From contig CM068379.1 in assembly GCA_034770075.1 (NCBI GenBank), forward strand, positions 13,270,922-13,334,921: a DNA stretch of 64,000 nt. Direction: 5' to 3'. How positions within the stretch are numbered: the stretch's first letter is position 1; each line of letters opens with the position of its first letter. This document shows, piece after piece, positions 10,843 to 22,904 of this stretch. Origin of the DNA: Aralia elata (taxonomy: Eukaryota; Streptophyta; Magnoliopsida; Apiales; Araliaceae). A program made the position numbers and the translations under genes. The notes under the pieces were generated by a model, which saw only the letters and a program-made list of their open reading frames with translations, had not been told where the DNA came from and made no database searches.

Positions 10843-12945
10843 TTGAGTAGATCAATAGCACAAACCAGAAATGGACCTGAGCTAGGTGGAGGAAACAAAC
10901 TACCTATGTGTAACAAAGACAAATTTGCCAACTGGAAAGTTCGCATGCAGGCATATATGGATGCCATTGACGATGATCTATTTGATGCTGTCATCAGTGG
11001 GTCCTGCGTACCAACCAAGCTGACGCCAACTGTTGAAGATCCAAATAAAGTCTCAATCAAACTAAAGAAAGATTGGGCTGATGCAGAACAGAAAATAGTT
11101 TAGTTAGACAAAAGAGCCAAAAACTTTTTGTTCATGGCTCTAGAAGATGAACTATTTGAAAATGTGGTCAACTGCACAACAGTTAAGGAAGTACGAGATG
11201 CACTGCTGATCATGAATGAAGGAACAAAAGAAGTTAGAGAAAACAAGCAGTCCTTGCTCAGTCAGCAGTATGAAATGTTCACCCACATCTCAGGGGAGAA
11301 CATCACTTCCACATATGAAAGATTCAATGTGCTACTCAACTCTCTTCAAGCATATGGAAAGACCTATCCAAATAAAGATCTCATCATCAAGTTCATGAGA
11401 GCATTGCCAAGCAAATAGGATGCCAAAACCACTGCCATTAGAGAGTCAAAGAATCTTCATGAAATGACTATTCAGTTGTTATATGGTAATCTTCTTACTT
11501 ATGAACTAGAGCTGACCCAATGAGCAGAAAATCAGTCAGAAGAAAAGAAGAAAGAAAGAGGAATCGCTCTAAAGGCATCTACTTCAAAGATAGCTGACTC
11601 AGATGATGATGAAGATGATGAACTCAATGATGAATGAGTTGGTTTGCTGGTCAGACACTTCAAAAGGTTTATATGCAGAAACAGTAGGCAAATGAAGTTC
11701 AACAGCAACTCTAAAGAACAAGTTAATGACTTATGCTACAACTGTAAATAACCAGGTCATTTCATTGCAAACTGTCCCAAGCCTCCAGGAAATGATCTGA
11801 AGAAGGACAAGAAAAAGTCAGAATTCAAAGGCCACTACAAGGCCAAGAAGAAAGAAAGAGGTTTCGCCGCTAAGAGTTCATGGAGTGATTTAGACAAGGA
11901 CTCGAGTACTGAATCAGGTTAAGATGAAGAACCACAAAAAGCCAACCTATGCTTAATGGCTAAAGAAGGAAAAAGCAAGAAAGAGTTCAACGTGGATGTG
12001 GTATTTGACTTTTATTCTCCTTATTTAACTATTAATGATCTTAGAGAAGAAATGCATGACTCAATGATAGAACTGCATAAATATATGAAACTGTTCAGAA
12101 TTCTATCAAAGGATCATTCTCTTCTTCAAGAGGAAAAAGAGAAAGTAGTCGTAGAATTGGAAACTGCTCTACGAACTGCTAACTCTTGTACCAGTCTTGA
12201 GGCTGAAAATGCTAACTTAAGACAGATAAATGAGCTTAGCACCCAGAAAGAGTTAATTCTAGTTTCCAAAATTCAGGAACTAGAAAAGACAATTTCTTCA
12301 TGGAATAGGTCTTCTCAGTCTATGGACTCCATGATCTCTAGCCAAAGATTTGTGGCTAACAGGTCAGGTCTAGGATTCTGTAATCCTTCAAAAACCTCTG
12401 TGGATAAACCTATGGAAACAAATGATAACAATTCTCCTAAATTTAATAAGGGAATTGTATTTGTTAAATCCTCACATACAGCTAATCCAAATCACCCAAA
12501 CTCTACTAATCAAGATGTTGGATCCTACACAAGTCTAGGATTCAAGAAATCAAGAGATAAATCAACTTCTGCATTTAAGCCCCGAAGGATCGTAGAATAT
12601 GGCAAAACTCACTCTATGAACCAACCTGACAAGAATCGTAGAATTGATTTCCACTCTACAGAAATTATGAATCATAGAGTTGAGAGGAAGCAAAAAGAAT
12701 TCAAGCCAAAAGGAAAAGCTGTGAGTCACTACTATCCACGTATGTTTAAGATAAGAATGAATCTATACTCACACACAAGCATGCTTTATATTCAATGTTA
12801 TACCTATCATAAACATGGTCATAAAGCTACAGAATGTTATTTCAACTATTTCTATCCTGTTCTACAAAGACCTAAAATCAAGCAGATTTGGGTCCCCAAA
12901 GCTTCTAACAGATCTGGACCCAAGCAAGTTTGGGTACCAAAATGA
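10843..12945 (+). pseudogene. Element D gag (copia type, UBN2-like) with CCHC zinc knuckle
   Basis: One frame runs the whole way and is broken only by six in-frame stops at 11101, 11416, 11521, 11635, 11749 and 11920. The start shows the copia gag signature FANWKVRMQAYMDAIDDDLF, and the following part matches the UBN2/gag-polypeptide family of capsid-like proteins. A zinc knuckle CX2CX4HX4C lies at 11734-11775 (CYNC...GHFIANC) and contains a TAA where Gln is expected. After it come Lys-rich stretches and a probable coiled coil at about 12050-12290. The intact protein would form the virus-like particle and bind element RNA. The true ATG is not evident; the frame opens near 10843. Confidence 0.85.
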
Positions 12946-12985
12946 AAGTTGATCTTTTCTACAGGTACGGAGCTCCATTGAATCA

Positions 12986-13205
12986 ACATGGTACCTTGAT
13001 AGTGGATGCTCAAGACACATGACAGGTAACAAGTCTCTCCTGTCAAACTTTGAAGAAAAAGATGGTCCTGCAGTCATCTTTGGTGATAACAATTCTGGAA
13101 AAACTAGAGGATATGACTTAGCTGGGAATGGTGTTGTATCTTTTAGCAAAGTGGCATACGTTGAAGGACTGAAGCACAATCTTCTAAGCATCAGCCAACT
13201 ATGAT
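12986..13205 (+). pseudogene. Element D aspartic protease (copia type)
   Basis: The frame containing WYLDSGCSRHMTG starts near 12986; the catalytic Asp codon is 12998-13000. The DSGCSRHM signature is the copia retropepsin active site. The segment ends with VEGLKHNLLSISQL, also typical of the family. It lies in a different frame from gag (12945), so a frameshift separates them, and it ends at a stop at 13202-13204. The intact enzyme would cut the Gag-Pol polyprotein. Confidence 0.82.
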
Positions 13206-14460
13206 AAAGATCATCAAGTCACCTTCCTCAACAATCAGTGTCAAGTCAGGGACTTGAAGACCAACTCATTGAAGCTATTAGGAACCAGACAAGGAAATGT
13301 TTATACTGTCAATCTTGCTAAGTTGAATCCTGATGAAGCAATATATTTTTTTTGCCAAAGCTTCTGAAGATCAGTGTTGGCTATGACATAAGAGGTTGTC
13401 TCATTTAAACTTCAAAAGCATGTCAAGACTTGTCTCCAATGACCTTGTAGCAGGACTGCCAAAGCTCAACTTCATCAAAGAGAAACCCTGCAAAACATGT
13501 CAGTTTGGAAAGCAGACAAAGAGCTCATTCAAAAGCAAAGCAATCAATTCAAATGATAAGCCCCTTAAGTTACTCCATATGGATCTCTTTAGGCTTATCC
13601 CAACTGCAAGCCTTGGAGGAAAGAGATACTATCTGGTAGTAGTGGATGACTATACTAGGTTCACATGGGTATTCTTCTTGAGCTCTAAAGATAAAACCAG
13701 CTCTCATCTTATCAAGCTATTCAAACTTGTTATGAATGAGAAAGAAGAGAAGATCAAGGCTATCACGAGTAAGCATGGAAGAGAGTTTGATTTCTCTGAG
13801 GTAGAACTTTACTGTGAAGAAAATGACATCAATCACAACTTCTCAGCCCCTAAAACTCCCCAACAAAATGGAGTAGCTGAGAGGAAGAATATGACATTGA
13901 TTGAAGTAAGGAGAACACTACTGGCAGCTGCTCAACTTTCTGAGTATTTTTGGGCAGAAGCAATCAATACTGCATGCTACACTCAGAACAGGTCTCTCAT
14001 TCACTCCATCCTCAAGAAGACTCTCTACGAATTATGGAAAGGAAGAAAGCCAAACATTAGTTACTTTCATGCCTTCGGTTGTCTCTGCTACATCCTCAAT
14101 AATGGCAAAACGTATCTGACTAAATTCCAACCTAAGTTAGATGAAGGGATCTTCCTTGGTTATGCTATGGACAACAAGGCCTACAGAGTATTCAACAAGG
14201 AATCATTAAGTGTTGAAGTCTCTATTCATGTCACATTTGATGAATTTGAATCAAAGAAGAAAACTACCTCACTCAATGATCTAGCTGAACAGAACTGTAC
14301 GGTCACAGAGTCTAAAATCGTAGAGTTAGACACTATGAACGTTGAGCCAGAAACAGAAAGCACAGAGCAAGAAAAGCAAACGTAGAGCTCACCATGCCAG
14401 ACAATGAGGCTCTACGACCTGAACCAGAAATCAGCTTGGAGGAACTCAGATAAGAAAGCA
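13206..14460 (+). pseudogene. Element D integrase
   Basis: After a frameshifted stretch with NQCQVRDLK, a T-run insertion near 13347 and a stop (13384) where Trp is expected in the pre-integrase motif LWHKRLSH, a 329-codon frame runs from 13396 to 14385. It contains the zinc-binding part (HKRLSHLN...CKTCQFGKQ) and the rve core: first catalytic Asp in LLHMDLF and Glu in NGVAERKN. The second Asp, expected in a SDHG-type motif, reads SKHGREF, so the DDE triad is broken. The family's role is insertion of the cDNA. The C-terminal end carries several TCTACG/CGTAGAG half-sites (14310-14420). Confidence 0.85.
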
Positions 14461-16084
14461 CCAGAACGGATATTCCAAGAAGGAGAAAATGGACAAAGGA
14501 CCACACTGAAGATTTGATTATTGGAGATCCAAATGCGAGAGTTAGGACAAGAACTCAAAATGAATGCATCTACCTAAGATTTCTCTCTCAAATAGAGCCC
14601 AAAAAGGTAGAAGAATCATTAGGAGATTCAAGCTGGATAGAAGCTATGCAAGAGGAGCTCAACCAATTTGAAAGAAGCAAAGTCTGGAGACTAGTTAAAA
14701 GGCTAAAACAATATCCAGTCATTGGCACTAAATGGGTTTTCAGAAACAAGATGAATGAAGAAGGTGTTATCACAAGGAACAAAGCAAGATTGGTAGCGAA
14801 AGGCTACTCACAGGAAGAAGGGATTGACTATGATGAAACCTTTGCTCCTGTTGCAAGATTGGAAGCGATCAAATCTTTCTTACCCATGCAGCTCACATGA
14901 GATTCAAAGTCTTCTAAATGGATGTCAAAAGTTCTTTCCTAAATAGAGAACTTCAAGAAGAAGTCTATGTGGAACAACCTCCAGGTTTTGTCAATCCAAC
15001 CTTTTATGATTATGTTTATAGATTAGACAAAGCACTGTATGGATTAAAATAAGCACCTAGAGCACGGTATGAAACACTTACTAACTTTCTCACTGAAAAA
15101 GGATTCACTAGAGGTAGAGTAGATACCACCTTATTCCTAAGGAAACATAAGGATAAATCACTTATAGTTCAAATCTATGTGGACGATATTATATTTGGTT
15201 CTACTGATGAAAAGTTGTGTGAAAGGTTTGCCAAGCTAATGCAGAGCAAGTTCGAAATGAGCATGATGGGAGAACTGAATTTCTTCCTTGGACTTCAAGT
15301 GAAGCAAACTGATGAAGGTATATTCAACCAAGCCAAATACATTAAAGACTTATTAAAGAAGAATGACATGGAGTCAGCCACCATCATGAAAACTCCCATG
15401 ACACTTGCAACCAAGTTTGACAAAGATGAGAAAGATAAAAGTATTGATATTACTCAATACAGGGGTATGATTGGCTTTCTCTTATACCTAACTGCTAGTC
15501 GACTAGATATCATGTTTGCCACTTGTTTTTGTGCTAGATTTCAAGTTAATCCTAAGGAATCTCATTTATTAGCTGTAAAAAGGATTTTCAGATATTTTAA
15601 AGGTACTCCAAATTTAGGACTTTGGTACCCCAAGGAGTTACCCTTTGATTTAATGAGATATTTAGATGTTGACTATGCAGGATGTAAGATAGATAGGAAA
15701 AGCACAAGTGGAACATGTCAATTACTTGGAAATATACTTGTCTACTGGTTTAGCAAAAAGCAAAACTCAGTTTCAACCTCTACTGCAGAAGCTGAATATA
15801 TTGCTGCAGGCAGTTGCTGTGCACAAATCCTATGGATGAAAAATCAGTTAGCTGACTATAGTTTTGAGTTTAAATCTATCATTGTTCATTATGATAATAC
15901 TATTGCAATTGCTATAACTCATAATCATATCATGCACTCTAGAACCAAGCATATAGATATAAGATATCATTTCATTAAAGATCATGTGCAAAGTGGAAAT
16001 ATATCACTACATTATATTCCTCTAGATGAATCAAGGTTTAACATGCTGATAAGTGAACTAGGAATGCTAAATTTACATTCATAA
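14461..16084 (+). pseudogene. Element D reverse transcriptase and RNase H (RVT_2 type)
   Basis: The frame from 14514 holds WIEAMQEELNQFERSKVW and DYDETFAPVARLEAI, signatures of copia RT. A frameshift near 14890 leads to the frame with YVDD at 15176-15187. A TAA at 15050 replaces the Gln of YGLKQAPR. The RNase H domain follows, with acidic residues in DVDYAGC (about 15665), STAEAEYIAA (about 15785) and YDNTIAIA (about 15890), and the frame ends at 16084. RT copies element RNA into DNA, and RNase H degrades the RNA strand. Confidence 0.9.
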
Positions 16085-16501
16085 TATTATGCTTTGAAAT
16101 CTACTAACTCTACAGAAAGGAAGTTCGTAGAGTGACGTCAGAAATCGTCGAGTGAAATTGGAAACGTAGAGCTTAAGGGAAGCCAAGGTGCCGAGACTCA
16201 CTCTACGATCGTTGAGTAAAATGGAAATCGTAGAGTAGAAAAGACTCAAAGATGAAAACGTAGAGCTCAGAAGGAGCAGGGCAAAACCGTCTTTTCCATC
16301 GGACTAATGCGTACACTCACTCAACACTTGACACGTGACCCACTCAAACAGAACAAGAGGGAAGTTTTTCGAACCCATTTCAAATTTTCCATTTCAACTG
16401 AAACCTCTCCCTCTTCCTCTTCGTTGAAACCCTAGTTCTCTTTTCCAATCAAACTCTGAGCAAATTTTGTTCTTGTGTAGCAAAATCAAAGAAATTCTTA
16501 T
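16085..16501 (+). promoter_or_regulatory. Element D spacer: half-site cluster and 5'UTR-like leader of the post-pol ORF
   Basis: From 16100 to 16265 there are about eight CGTAGAG/ACTCTACGATC half-sites, including a near-perfect palindrome at 16200-16217. From about 16370 the sequence changes to a pyrimidine-rich leader (CTCTCCCTCTTCCTCTTCG) with AAACCCTAG at 16427-16435, a plant telo-box, and then ATG at 16502. This looks like a plant mRNA 5' leader, which suggests that the downstream ORF has its own transcript (inference). Confidence 0.6.
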
Positions 16502-19500
16502 ATGGCACTCTCTCCAGTCATCTCAGACAACTCCCTTGACTTTGAAAATTTTGCCACAGCTGAATAAAGTACAAGAGAATCATCTCTCTGCTATAGCGAT
16601 CAGAACTCTACGAAGCCCTTGACACCAAAACTCGAGTATATCCAAAATTGGTGAGGGAATTCTACTCATATGGAATTTTTGGGAATGAAATCCTATCCAC
16701 AAAGGTCAAAGGGGTTTCACTACAGCTAAGTGCTTTAAAAATCAATGTAGCCTTAGGTTTCAACAATGACGGGCTTACGACTCTCCAGTTCGTTAACACA
16801 GAAGAAGTGCTGAAGCAAATGCACCATGAGAACAACCCAAGGCTGAGGGGAATAAAGAAAAAAGAATTTCCTCAAAAGTATGAGTTTCTGGTTGATGTTG
16901 TTGGTAAATGCATTATGTGCAAGGATTCAGCTCATGATTCTGTCAACGACATTCAACTTAGAATCATGGCTGTAATTATGAAAAAGATCCAATTGAACTA
17001 TGGTGCCCTACTCTTGGAGTGGATTGGAAACTAGGTCTCAAATTATGGAAAGATCAAAGGAGCAAGGAAGATGTTTTATGGCAGATTTATAAGCATCATT
17101 CTTCAAAAAGCACTAGGAGATCGAATTGGGGATAATAAAGGAGAAGTTTTAAATGTCCACAAGAGGATCACCCAAAAGCTATTTGAAAACTGGAAAAGAA
17201 ATCTAGCTGGGAATTTAAAGTCAGCTCAGACAGAAGACAGTGAGAAAACTCAAAGTGAAGTCAGAAAGCCTTCTATAAAGAATATGTCTATGGTTGTAGA
17301 AGAAACTAATGAGGTAGACCAGGAGGTGCCGGCTCTAACCAGATAGAGCAAAGAGAAAAAGAAGGTAGTGTCCCAAACTGAAGAGGAACCCTAAGGTTCA
17401 TCAAATGAAGGATCTGCATCTTTTGCTGCTCAATCAAGGCCTTCCCTCTCTTCTAAAGCAGAGAAGAAGAAAAGAAAACAAATGAAAGAAGCTTCTGTTG
17501 AAACTTCAGCAAGTTTAAAGGTGTATCATAAGAAGGGAAAATGCAGCTCTAAAGAAAGCCTCCCTACGATCGCTGAGAATCCTCACTCTACGATCGTAGA
17601 GTTAAGAACTGAAGTTGCTGCTAACGATGTGATCAGCCTGAATCCACGGCTGTTGATGACGAACAAATGGCTGGGAAGGTTGCTGAACCCGAGCCAAAGA
17701 AAATGAAGAAGAAGCTGATGACTCTAGCTCAAAAAGAGCTTAATGAAGCAATGCTAAGGATCAAAGAAGAAGAAATGAAACTGGCAAATCAAACTGTCGC
17801 TCCAACTGAGGGGGAGCAACAAGTAGCTACTGAGCAGAGAGGTGCTCATACTGAGGGGGAGACACCTGATGTTCCTGAACTAGTCAATGCTCAGATTGAG
17901 GGAGAGCAATCAGTAGATCATCATGAAGATCCATCAAGCCCTGAACAAATCAGAACTCATGCTGAGAAACACATGGAGATCATTGATGAAAGGGAAGAAG
18001 AAGATGAAGAGATAATGGCTGAAAAGGGTAAGGCTGTGGAGATCAGTGACGGATCAAATGATGAAAATGAAGATGGAAGCATAGAAATCATTGCTGAAGG
18101 CAGAAATGGCGAGAGACATTTCAATTATAACTGCCTATTTGCCTACTTACCAAGAATGTCATTCCATTAGGCACTAATACTCAATTCTTGGGATCATATG
18201 TTCTGGGCCTTCAAGACTTACCTAGCCATTTCAATGCTTGCCCAAGAATTCCCCAGCATTGGCTCCTTTACTCAAAAGTTCCTAACCAACCATCCATTTC
18301 AAGTTAACGAGCAAACGGTATACTTCATTCCTTCATCATTTAAGATAAATCACTCTTCATTACCATATTACTCTTAGTTTGATGAAATACCAAGATGTAA
18401 TGAGGTCATTTTTGACCCAAGGAACCCACTTCCAGTTACAGGGTCCCTGATGAACCAAATGCTCAGCCGTCTCCAGTCGTAGAGTCCCTAAATTCTACAA
18501 CTGATGCTCAGCTCACCTTCCAAACCCAAAACATAGAGTTAACTCACCCTACGATCGACTCTACGATAGTAGAGTGTGGTGACCCCACAAACAACATTTA
18601 AACTGCTTCCTTTCCCACACTTCAAACAACTGCCCCAACCATTCCTGCTGATATTCCATCCTCCTCCTATAATGAATATTTTGACCTGGCCATTGCTTTG
18701 GCAAATCTCCAAGAAAGCAACAAGGAAGCACATCCACCTGAGATCAAGAAAATCCTTGAGCGTGTCAAACTCATCCCCACAACAGATGAATTGACTGATC
18801 TCACAGTTGGCATGGCTAAAGATATGGAGGAGAATCTTGAAGCCAATTCTCTCACTCTCCATAGAAGATTCAATGAACTTATTGATGTTGCCAATGCTCA
18901 CTCTAACAATCTTGGTACTGAATTGACCAAAAGGTTAAGGGAAATTATCAAAGAATTAATGAACGACATTGACAGAACGGACCAATTCTATCAAAAGGAA
19001 ATTGTTGATCACAAATCCACAGTTCTATCCCTTCAAGAGTCTCAGATAACTCAAAACAAGCTAGTAACATAGAAACTCTTTGATTTGAGCACCTCCATCA
19101 ATAACTTCCAGCGCTTATCCCTCCAACAGATGGAAAGGGCTGACAATTCTTCCCTCGCCCTAATGCACCAACAAAGAGAGAGGACTGAAGCTCAATTAGT
19201 AGAACAAAGAGCTGACAACACTCAGTCTCGATCTCAAATGCAAGAATTGGTGTGAGGTATAGAGCAGCTCTATCAAGAAGTTCGAAAGTTAGATGCTGAC
19301 ATAAAGGGGGGAGAAAACAAAAGGTAAAGAAAATGGAGAATCAAACAGCAATAGGGGAAAAGAACAACCAAGGCAGCCTAGGTAGCATAGGAAGAGAACA
19401 ACCAAGGCAGCCTAGGCAGACTGAGACCGAGTCATCAATCCCAAGTGAAGAGCCCATCAATGTCATTCCCATAAGAAGTGAAGTCTCTGGATCCTACAGA

Positions 19501-19683
19501 AGAATGCCTGATGTAACTTCAATAGGAGTTCACATACCATCAGGTAATCCAACAGTGTTAAATCGACACTTGCATGGGACTCACCCCTATGGTGAAGGAG
19601 GAAGTCACATGCCCTCTTCTGGCCTCAGTCAAAAGCAGATTGAAGAATTCCAACGAATGACTAAAGAAGGCAGGGAAATCTAA
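16502..19683 (+). pseudogene. Element D post-pol (env-position) ORF, plant-transposon-protein-like
   Basis: An ATG at 16502 (MALSPVISDNSLDFENF) is followed by an early stop and a frameshift. The frame from about 16607 to 17034 has YPKLVREFYSYG, then VKGVSLQLSALKINVALGF. This resembles the 'putative plant transposon protein' domain and the E post-pol ORF (VQEFYANA, VRG, SIN). Acidic/Lys-rich tracts follow (17071-18170), with a perfect palindrome ACTCTACGATCGTAGAGT at 17585-17602, then a charged coiled-coil part (18660-19320). The last part (19333-19683) has a PSGNPTVLNRHLHGTH motif, also found in C. At least four frame changes and several stops break it. Sireviruses often carry such an ORF; its biochemical role is unknown, and I see no clear membrane or signal segment. 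Confidence 0.65.
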
Positions 19684-19956
19684 AGAAGAAGAGTAGCATA
19701 TGAAAGAGCCAATCCTCTAAGGGCCAAGAGAGGAGCAAGAAGAAGGAGAAACTAAGGTTTGAAATCTTTTATAAGTTTCTCTTTCTCTCTATTGATGTAA
19801 CTGCCATTTAATGTAATACCCATTTGATCATCAATAAAACTCATAATTTTATCTAGAAATATAGTTGCTCACTGTACCTTAAGACATGTTTATCTTAATA
19901 AGCATTTGCATTAGAATTGATGATATAATTCAAAACTACTAGTTTATGTCAACATC

Positions 19957-19970
19957 AAATAGGGGCAGAT
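19957..19970 (+). other. Polypurine tract of element D
   Basis: AAATAGGGGCAGAT lies directly before the TGTTAGGAATC of the 3' LTR. The related element C has ATCGGGGGAGAT in the same place, so the C at 19967 here is likely a mutation. Confidence 0.8.
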
Positions 19971-21822
19971 TGTTAGGAATCATATGGCTTTAAATTTGAT
20001 GTTGTGATGCTAAGTATATGTACATCAATAGCTATATTGTAAAGTCCTTAAATGAAATACATGTACAAGGACTTAGAAGATCAAATATGTTAGGTTAACC
20101 TAAGCTGAATGAATATCTATCTGATTAAAGCATGTTTGTAATATTAGGTTTTGTAAAGTCCTTAAATAAATTTGATGTACAAAGACTTAGAATATAAAGA
20201 TCAAACTTGTTAGGTTGATCTTATGAGCTAAAATGTTATATGTATAAATAAAGGCAGACTGAACGTAGAGCACTGCACAAGTTAAGTGAAGGATCGTAGA
20301 GCAGTCAACCAACTTCGCAGAGTCAAAGTATGCCATCACAGAGTTTGCCAGGAAAAACGTAGATTAACTCTCGGTAGGACGTTAAATATTATCGGCAGGA
20401 CGTAGAGTTCTCTCGACAGAACGTAAAGCACTCTCGGCAGGACGTAGAGTTCTCTCGGCAGAACATAAAGCACTCTCGGCAGGACGTAGAGTTCTCTCGG
20501 CAGAACGTAAAGTTCTCTCAACAGAACGTAGAGCTCTCTCGGAAGGACGTAAAGTTATCTCGGCATTACTGTGCTAACTTTCAGGATCGTAGAGTCTTCA
20601 TAGCCTATCACTCTATAATTCACAAAGACTGTCTACAACCAAATACAAAATCGTAGAGTAGTCTCTAGCAGAGGTCTCAAAGATTAAATCAGCACTTCTA
20701 ATAAAGAACATAAAGGCAAAGTATTGATATTATTTAAGAATGATCAAAATGCACGTTACAGTGAACGTATGCATACATCAAGCGATCGTAAAGCTATAAC
20801 TCTACAATCACACTGACGACACTACGACTAATAAGATCGTAGAGTCAACACATCAGACAAGCAACTCAGATCTAAATTGAATGTTCTAAGTTGCCCATAG
20901 TGAGTGATCAGAAGAATAACCTGCCCAAGACAGTTGCTGAATATTAAACAAAATCAGTGGGGAGCAAACAACTATAGTCTGCAGATACTCAGAGCACTAT
21001 CTTGGTACAGGCTAATGAGAGCTGACTCACCCCATTACTGCAGGCAACAAGGAATAAACTATTCCTAAGTTCAGCAATACATCTCAACGGAAGGATTAGA
21101 TACAACGGCCACATTTCAACAGAAAGATTTTTAGAAACATCTACACAAGGTAAACGGATTGAAGATTACAAGATAAACAAGAACAACAAGGCAAAATCAA
21201 ATCTGTCAAAGTATCACTCTACAATCCCAAGGGAAATATCTTGCTTCGCTGCTGAGTTCATCAGACCAAATGCTTTAAGTAAGTCAGTAGCAACAGAATA
21301 ATCACTCTCTATCAAGTGAAAGGGTCAACAGGTGACCAACCTAAGTCAAGTCTGTTGGACTTGCTGAGTACCAAAAGGTACAAGAGATACTAAGGTTGCT
21401 GGTCTTAGTCTATAGAGTTCCAAGGCTGCTGGCTTTGAAGAGTACGTTGTGAACTAGAATTCCAAGACTGCAGGTCTTGAAGAAATCTTTGTGATTCAGT
21501 TGCAATGATATCGTTAGTGGATTTGCTACTCGAGGAGTAGAACAGTGGAGTAGGAGTCTTGTGTGCTCTGAACCACTTAAAATTTTGTCTCTATCTTTTT
21601 GCACTCCTTAACTGCTATAACTGTTTTATTACTGTTTCATCACATCCATTATAACTGTTCTATCTCTAAGGGGGATTTTATTAAACATATATTTCGCTGT
21701 GTTTAATTACTTATCTATTTACCTAAATAATAAGTCATTCTTTGAAAACGATTTAAAAAGTTTTAAAGAATCTATTCAACGCCCCCCCTTCTAGATATCT
21801 TTTGTGCCTCCAGGTACTAACA
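19971..21822 (+). repeat. Element D 3' LTR
   Basis: An 1852-bp copy of 8921-10800. The TATA-like TATAAATAAAGG at about 20243 is better preserved than in the 5' copy. It also contains the minisatellite, and ends in GGTACTAACA followed by the right TSD GAATC (21823-21827). Confidence 0.93.
20353..20570. repeat. 21-bp minisatellite in the D 3' LTR
   Basis: About ten 21-bp units of the same two alternating forms as at 9313-9540. The antisense frames here are repeat artefacts. Confidence 0.88.
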
Positions 21823-22259
21823 GAATCTCTCTTGCTATCAAGTTGCTTCAAGTCCTTGCAATTGGCTTTCAAAACTAGGGTTTTTTCTTCTAATAAGTTC
21901 CACAACCTTAATATTTACTTAAAACATCTATTTAAAACACTTGATAAAAATCCTAGCTAAATTATAAGTTTGAACCTTATTTACACATCAATTGCTCAAT
22001 TAAAACCAAAAGTCAAAGTTTGGTCAACTCCCGAATCGGCACGGCCACGTTGGAAATAAGCTTGAATACGGCGCGATCGCGCTACTTCAATTCCTCCAAC
22101 TTTTGCTGCTACTTTTGCTCAACTCTCGCCAATTTAATTCTCAACACATGCAACCTATAAAAACACATAAAATGCATGAAAAGTAACTATACACCAAGGA
22201 AATAAACAATAATCCACATCAATAGTTATCTGATTCGTAGGTATGAAACCTACTCATCA

Positions 22260-22815
22260 ATGGTCAAGCTTTTGAATATTACTATGGTTATCAGAAGGCA
22301 AGTTAAATAATCTGCAATTGTGTGATTATTGCTTGAAATAATCTAATTCCCTAATTCTTAATGTTGTTGTTATATTACATCTAGACTGATAGTTTTGGGT
22401 TGTATAATGGTTAGGGTCTAGTGAGGCGATTGTTAAATTAGACTTAAAACCTAAAGGGAATTTTTGGTAATTAATGATTGTTATTTTCTAGGGTTATTAA
22501 TTAGTTTCATTGAAGGCAAGAATAATGTTATACTTGATTAAATTATTAATGTAAAAAGGTGATACTGAACTGAAGAACTGAAGCTATTAATTCATTGATT
22601 ACTTCTATTCGTTTAATTTTGTCATTCTTAGTTAGTTTAATCAAAATTCAAAACCCCCTACTTTTACTTATTGTTAATTAGATTTCAAAAAAATTAGGAT
22701 AAATTAAAGTAATATCACTTTCTGTGGATTCGACCCTTGCTTGTCACTATACTGAATCCTGGGTTCATAGAGTAAAAATGAGGTTTTAAATTTTGGAGTG
22801 TATACGACAGCTACA
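22260..22815 (+). repeat. Element B 5' LTR, second part
   Basis: Resumes with ATGGTCAAGCTTTTG (the first five bases are the right TSD of E1) and matches 45313-45870 to the terminus CGACAGCTACA. It gives the R/U5 end of the LTR next to the PBS. Confidence 0.88.
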
Positions 22816-22820
22816 AAAAT

Positions 22821-22840
22821 TTTAGCGTCGTTGCCGGGGA
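22821..22840 (+). other. Primer-binding site of element B
   Basis: TTTAGCGTCGTTGCCGGGGA corresponds to the TTGGCGCCGTTGCCGGGGA site found in Athila-type elements (Asp-tRNA primer) with a few changes. It starts five bases after the LTR end. Confidence 0.85.
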
Positions 22841-22904
22841 GTGATTATTTTTATTTATTCTTTGTTTCATTTTAGTTTATGACTTGATCCTCTCACTCTC
22901 TTCA

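Larger units (their letters stand above)
8921..21822 (+). mobile_element. Element D: sirevirus-like Ty1/copia element, 12.9 kb, TSD-bounded
   Basis: LTRs 8921-10800 and 19971-21822 share TGTTAGGAATC...ACTAACA ends and are flanked by GAATC on both sides. A Met-tRNA PBS follows the left LTR and ATAGGGGCAGAT precedes the right one. Internal order is gag, protease, integrase, RT, RNase H, which is the Ty1/copia order, followed by about 3.5 kb of additional coding sequence after pol. Long LTRs plus an extra post-pol ORF are hallmarks of sireviruses (SIRE/Maximus). The LTRs differ by roughly one base in twenty by eye, mostly transitions, and every ORF is broken, so the element is no longer autonomous. 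Confidence 0.93.
8051..22259 (-). repeat. Solo LTR E1 (E family), split by element D
   Basis: The pieces 8051-8920 and 21828-22259 join to about 1302 bp matching the E LTRs (27754-29152, 38113-39474), from TGTTTGCCTAA to ACTCATCA. No E-type interior is present, so this is a solo LTR left by LTR-LTR recombination. It sits in the 5' LTR of B with a TSD of GTGGT (8046-8050) and ATGGT (22260-22264, one change). The uninterrupted 3' LTR of B reads GATTGTGGTCAAGC at the same place, which confirms the insertion. Confidence 0.9.
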
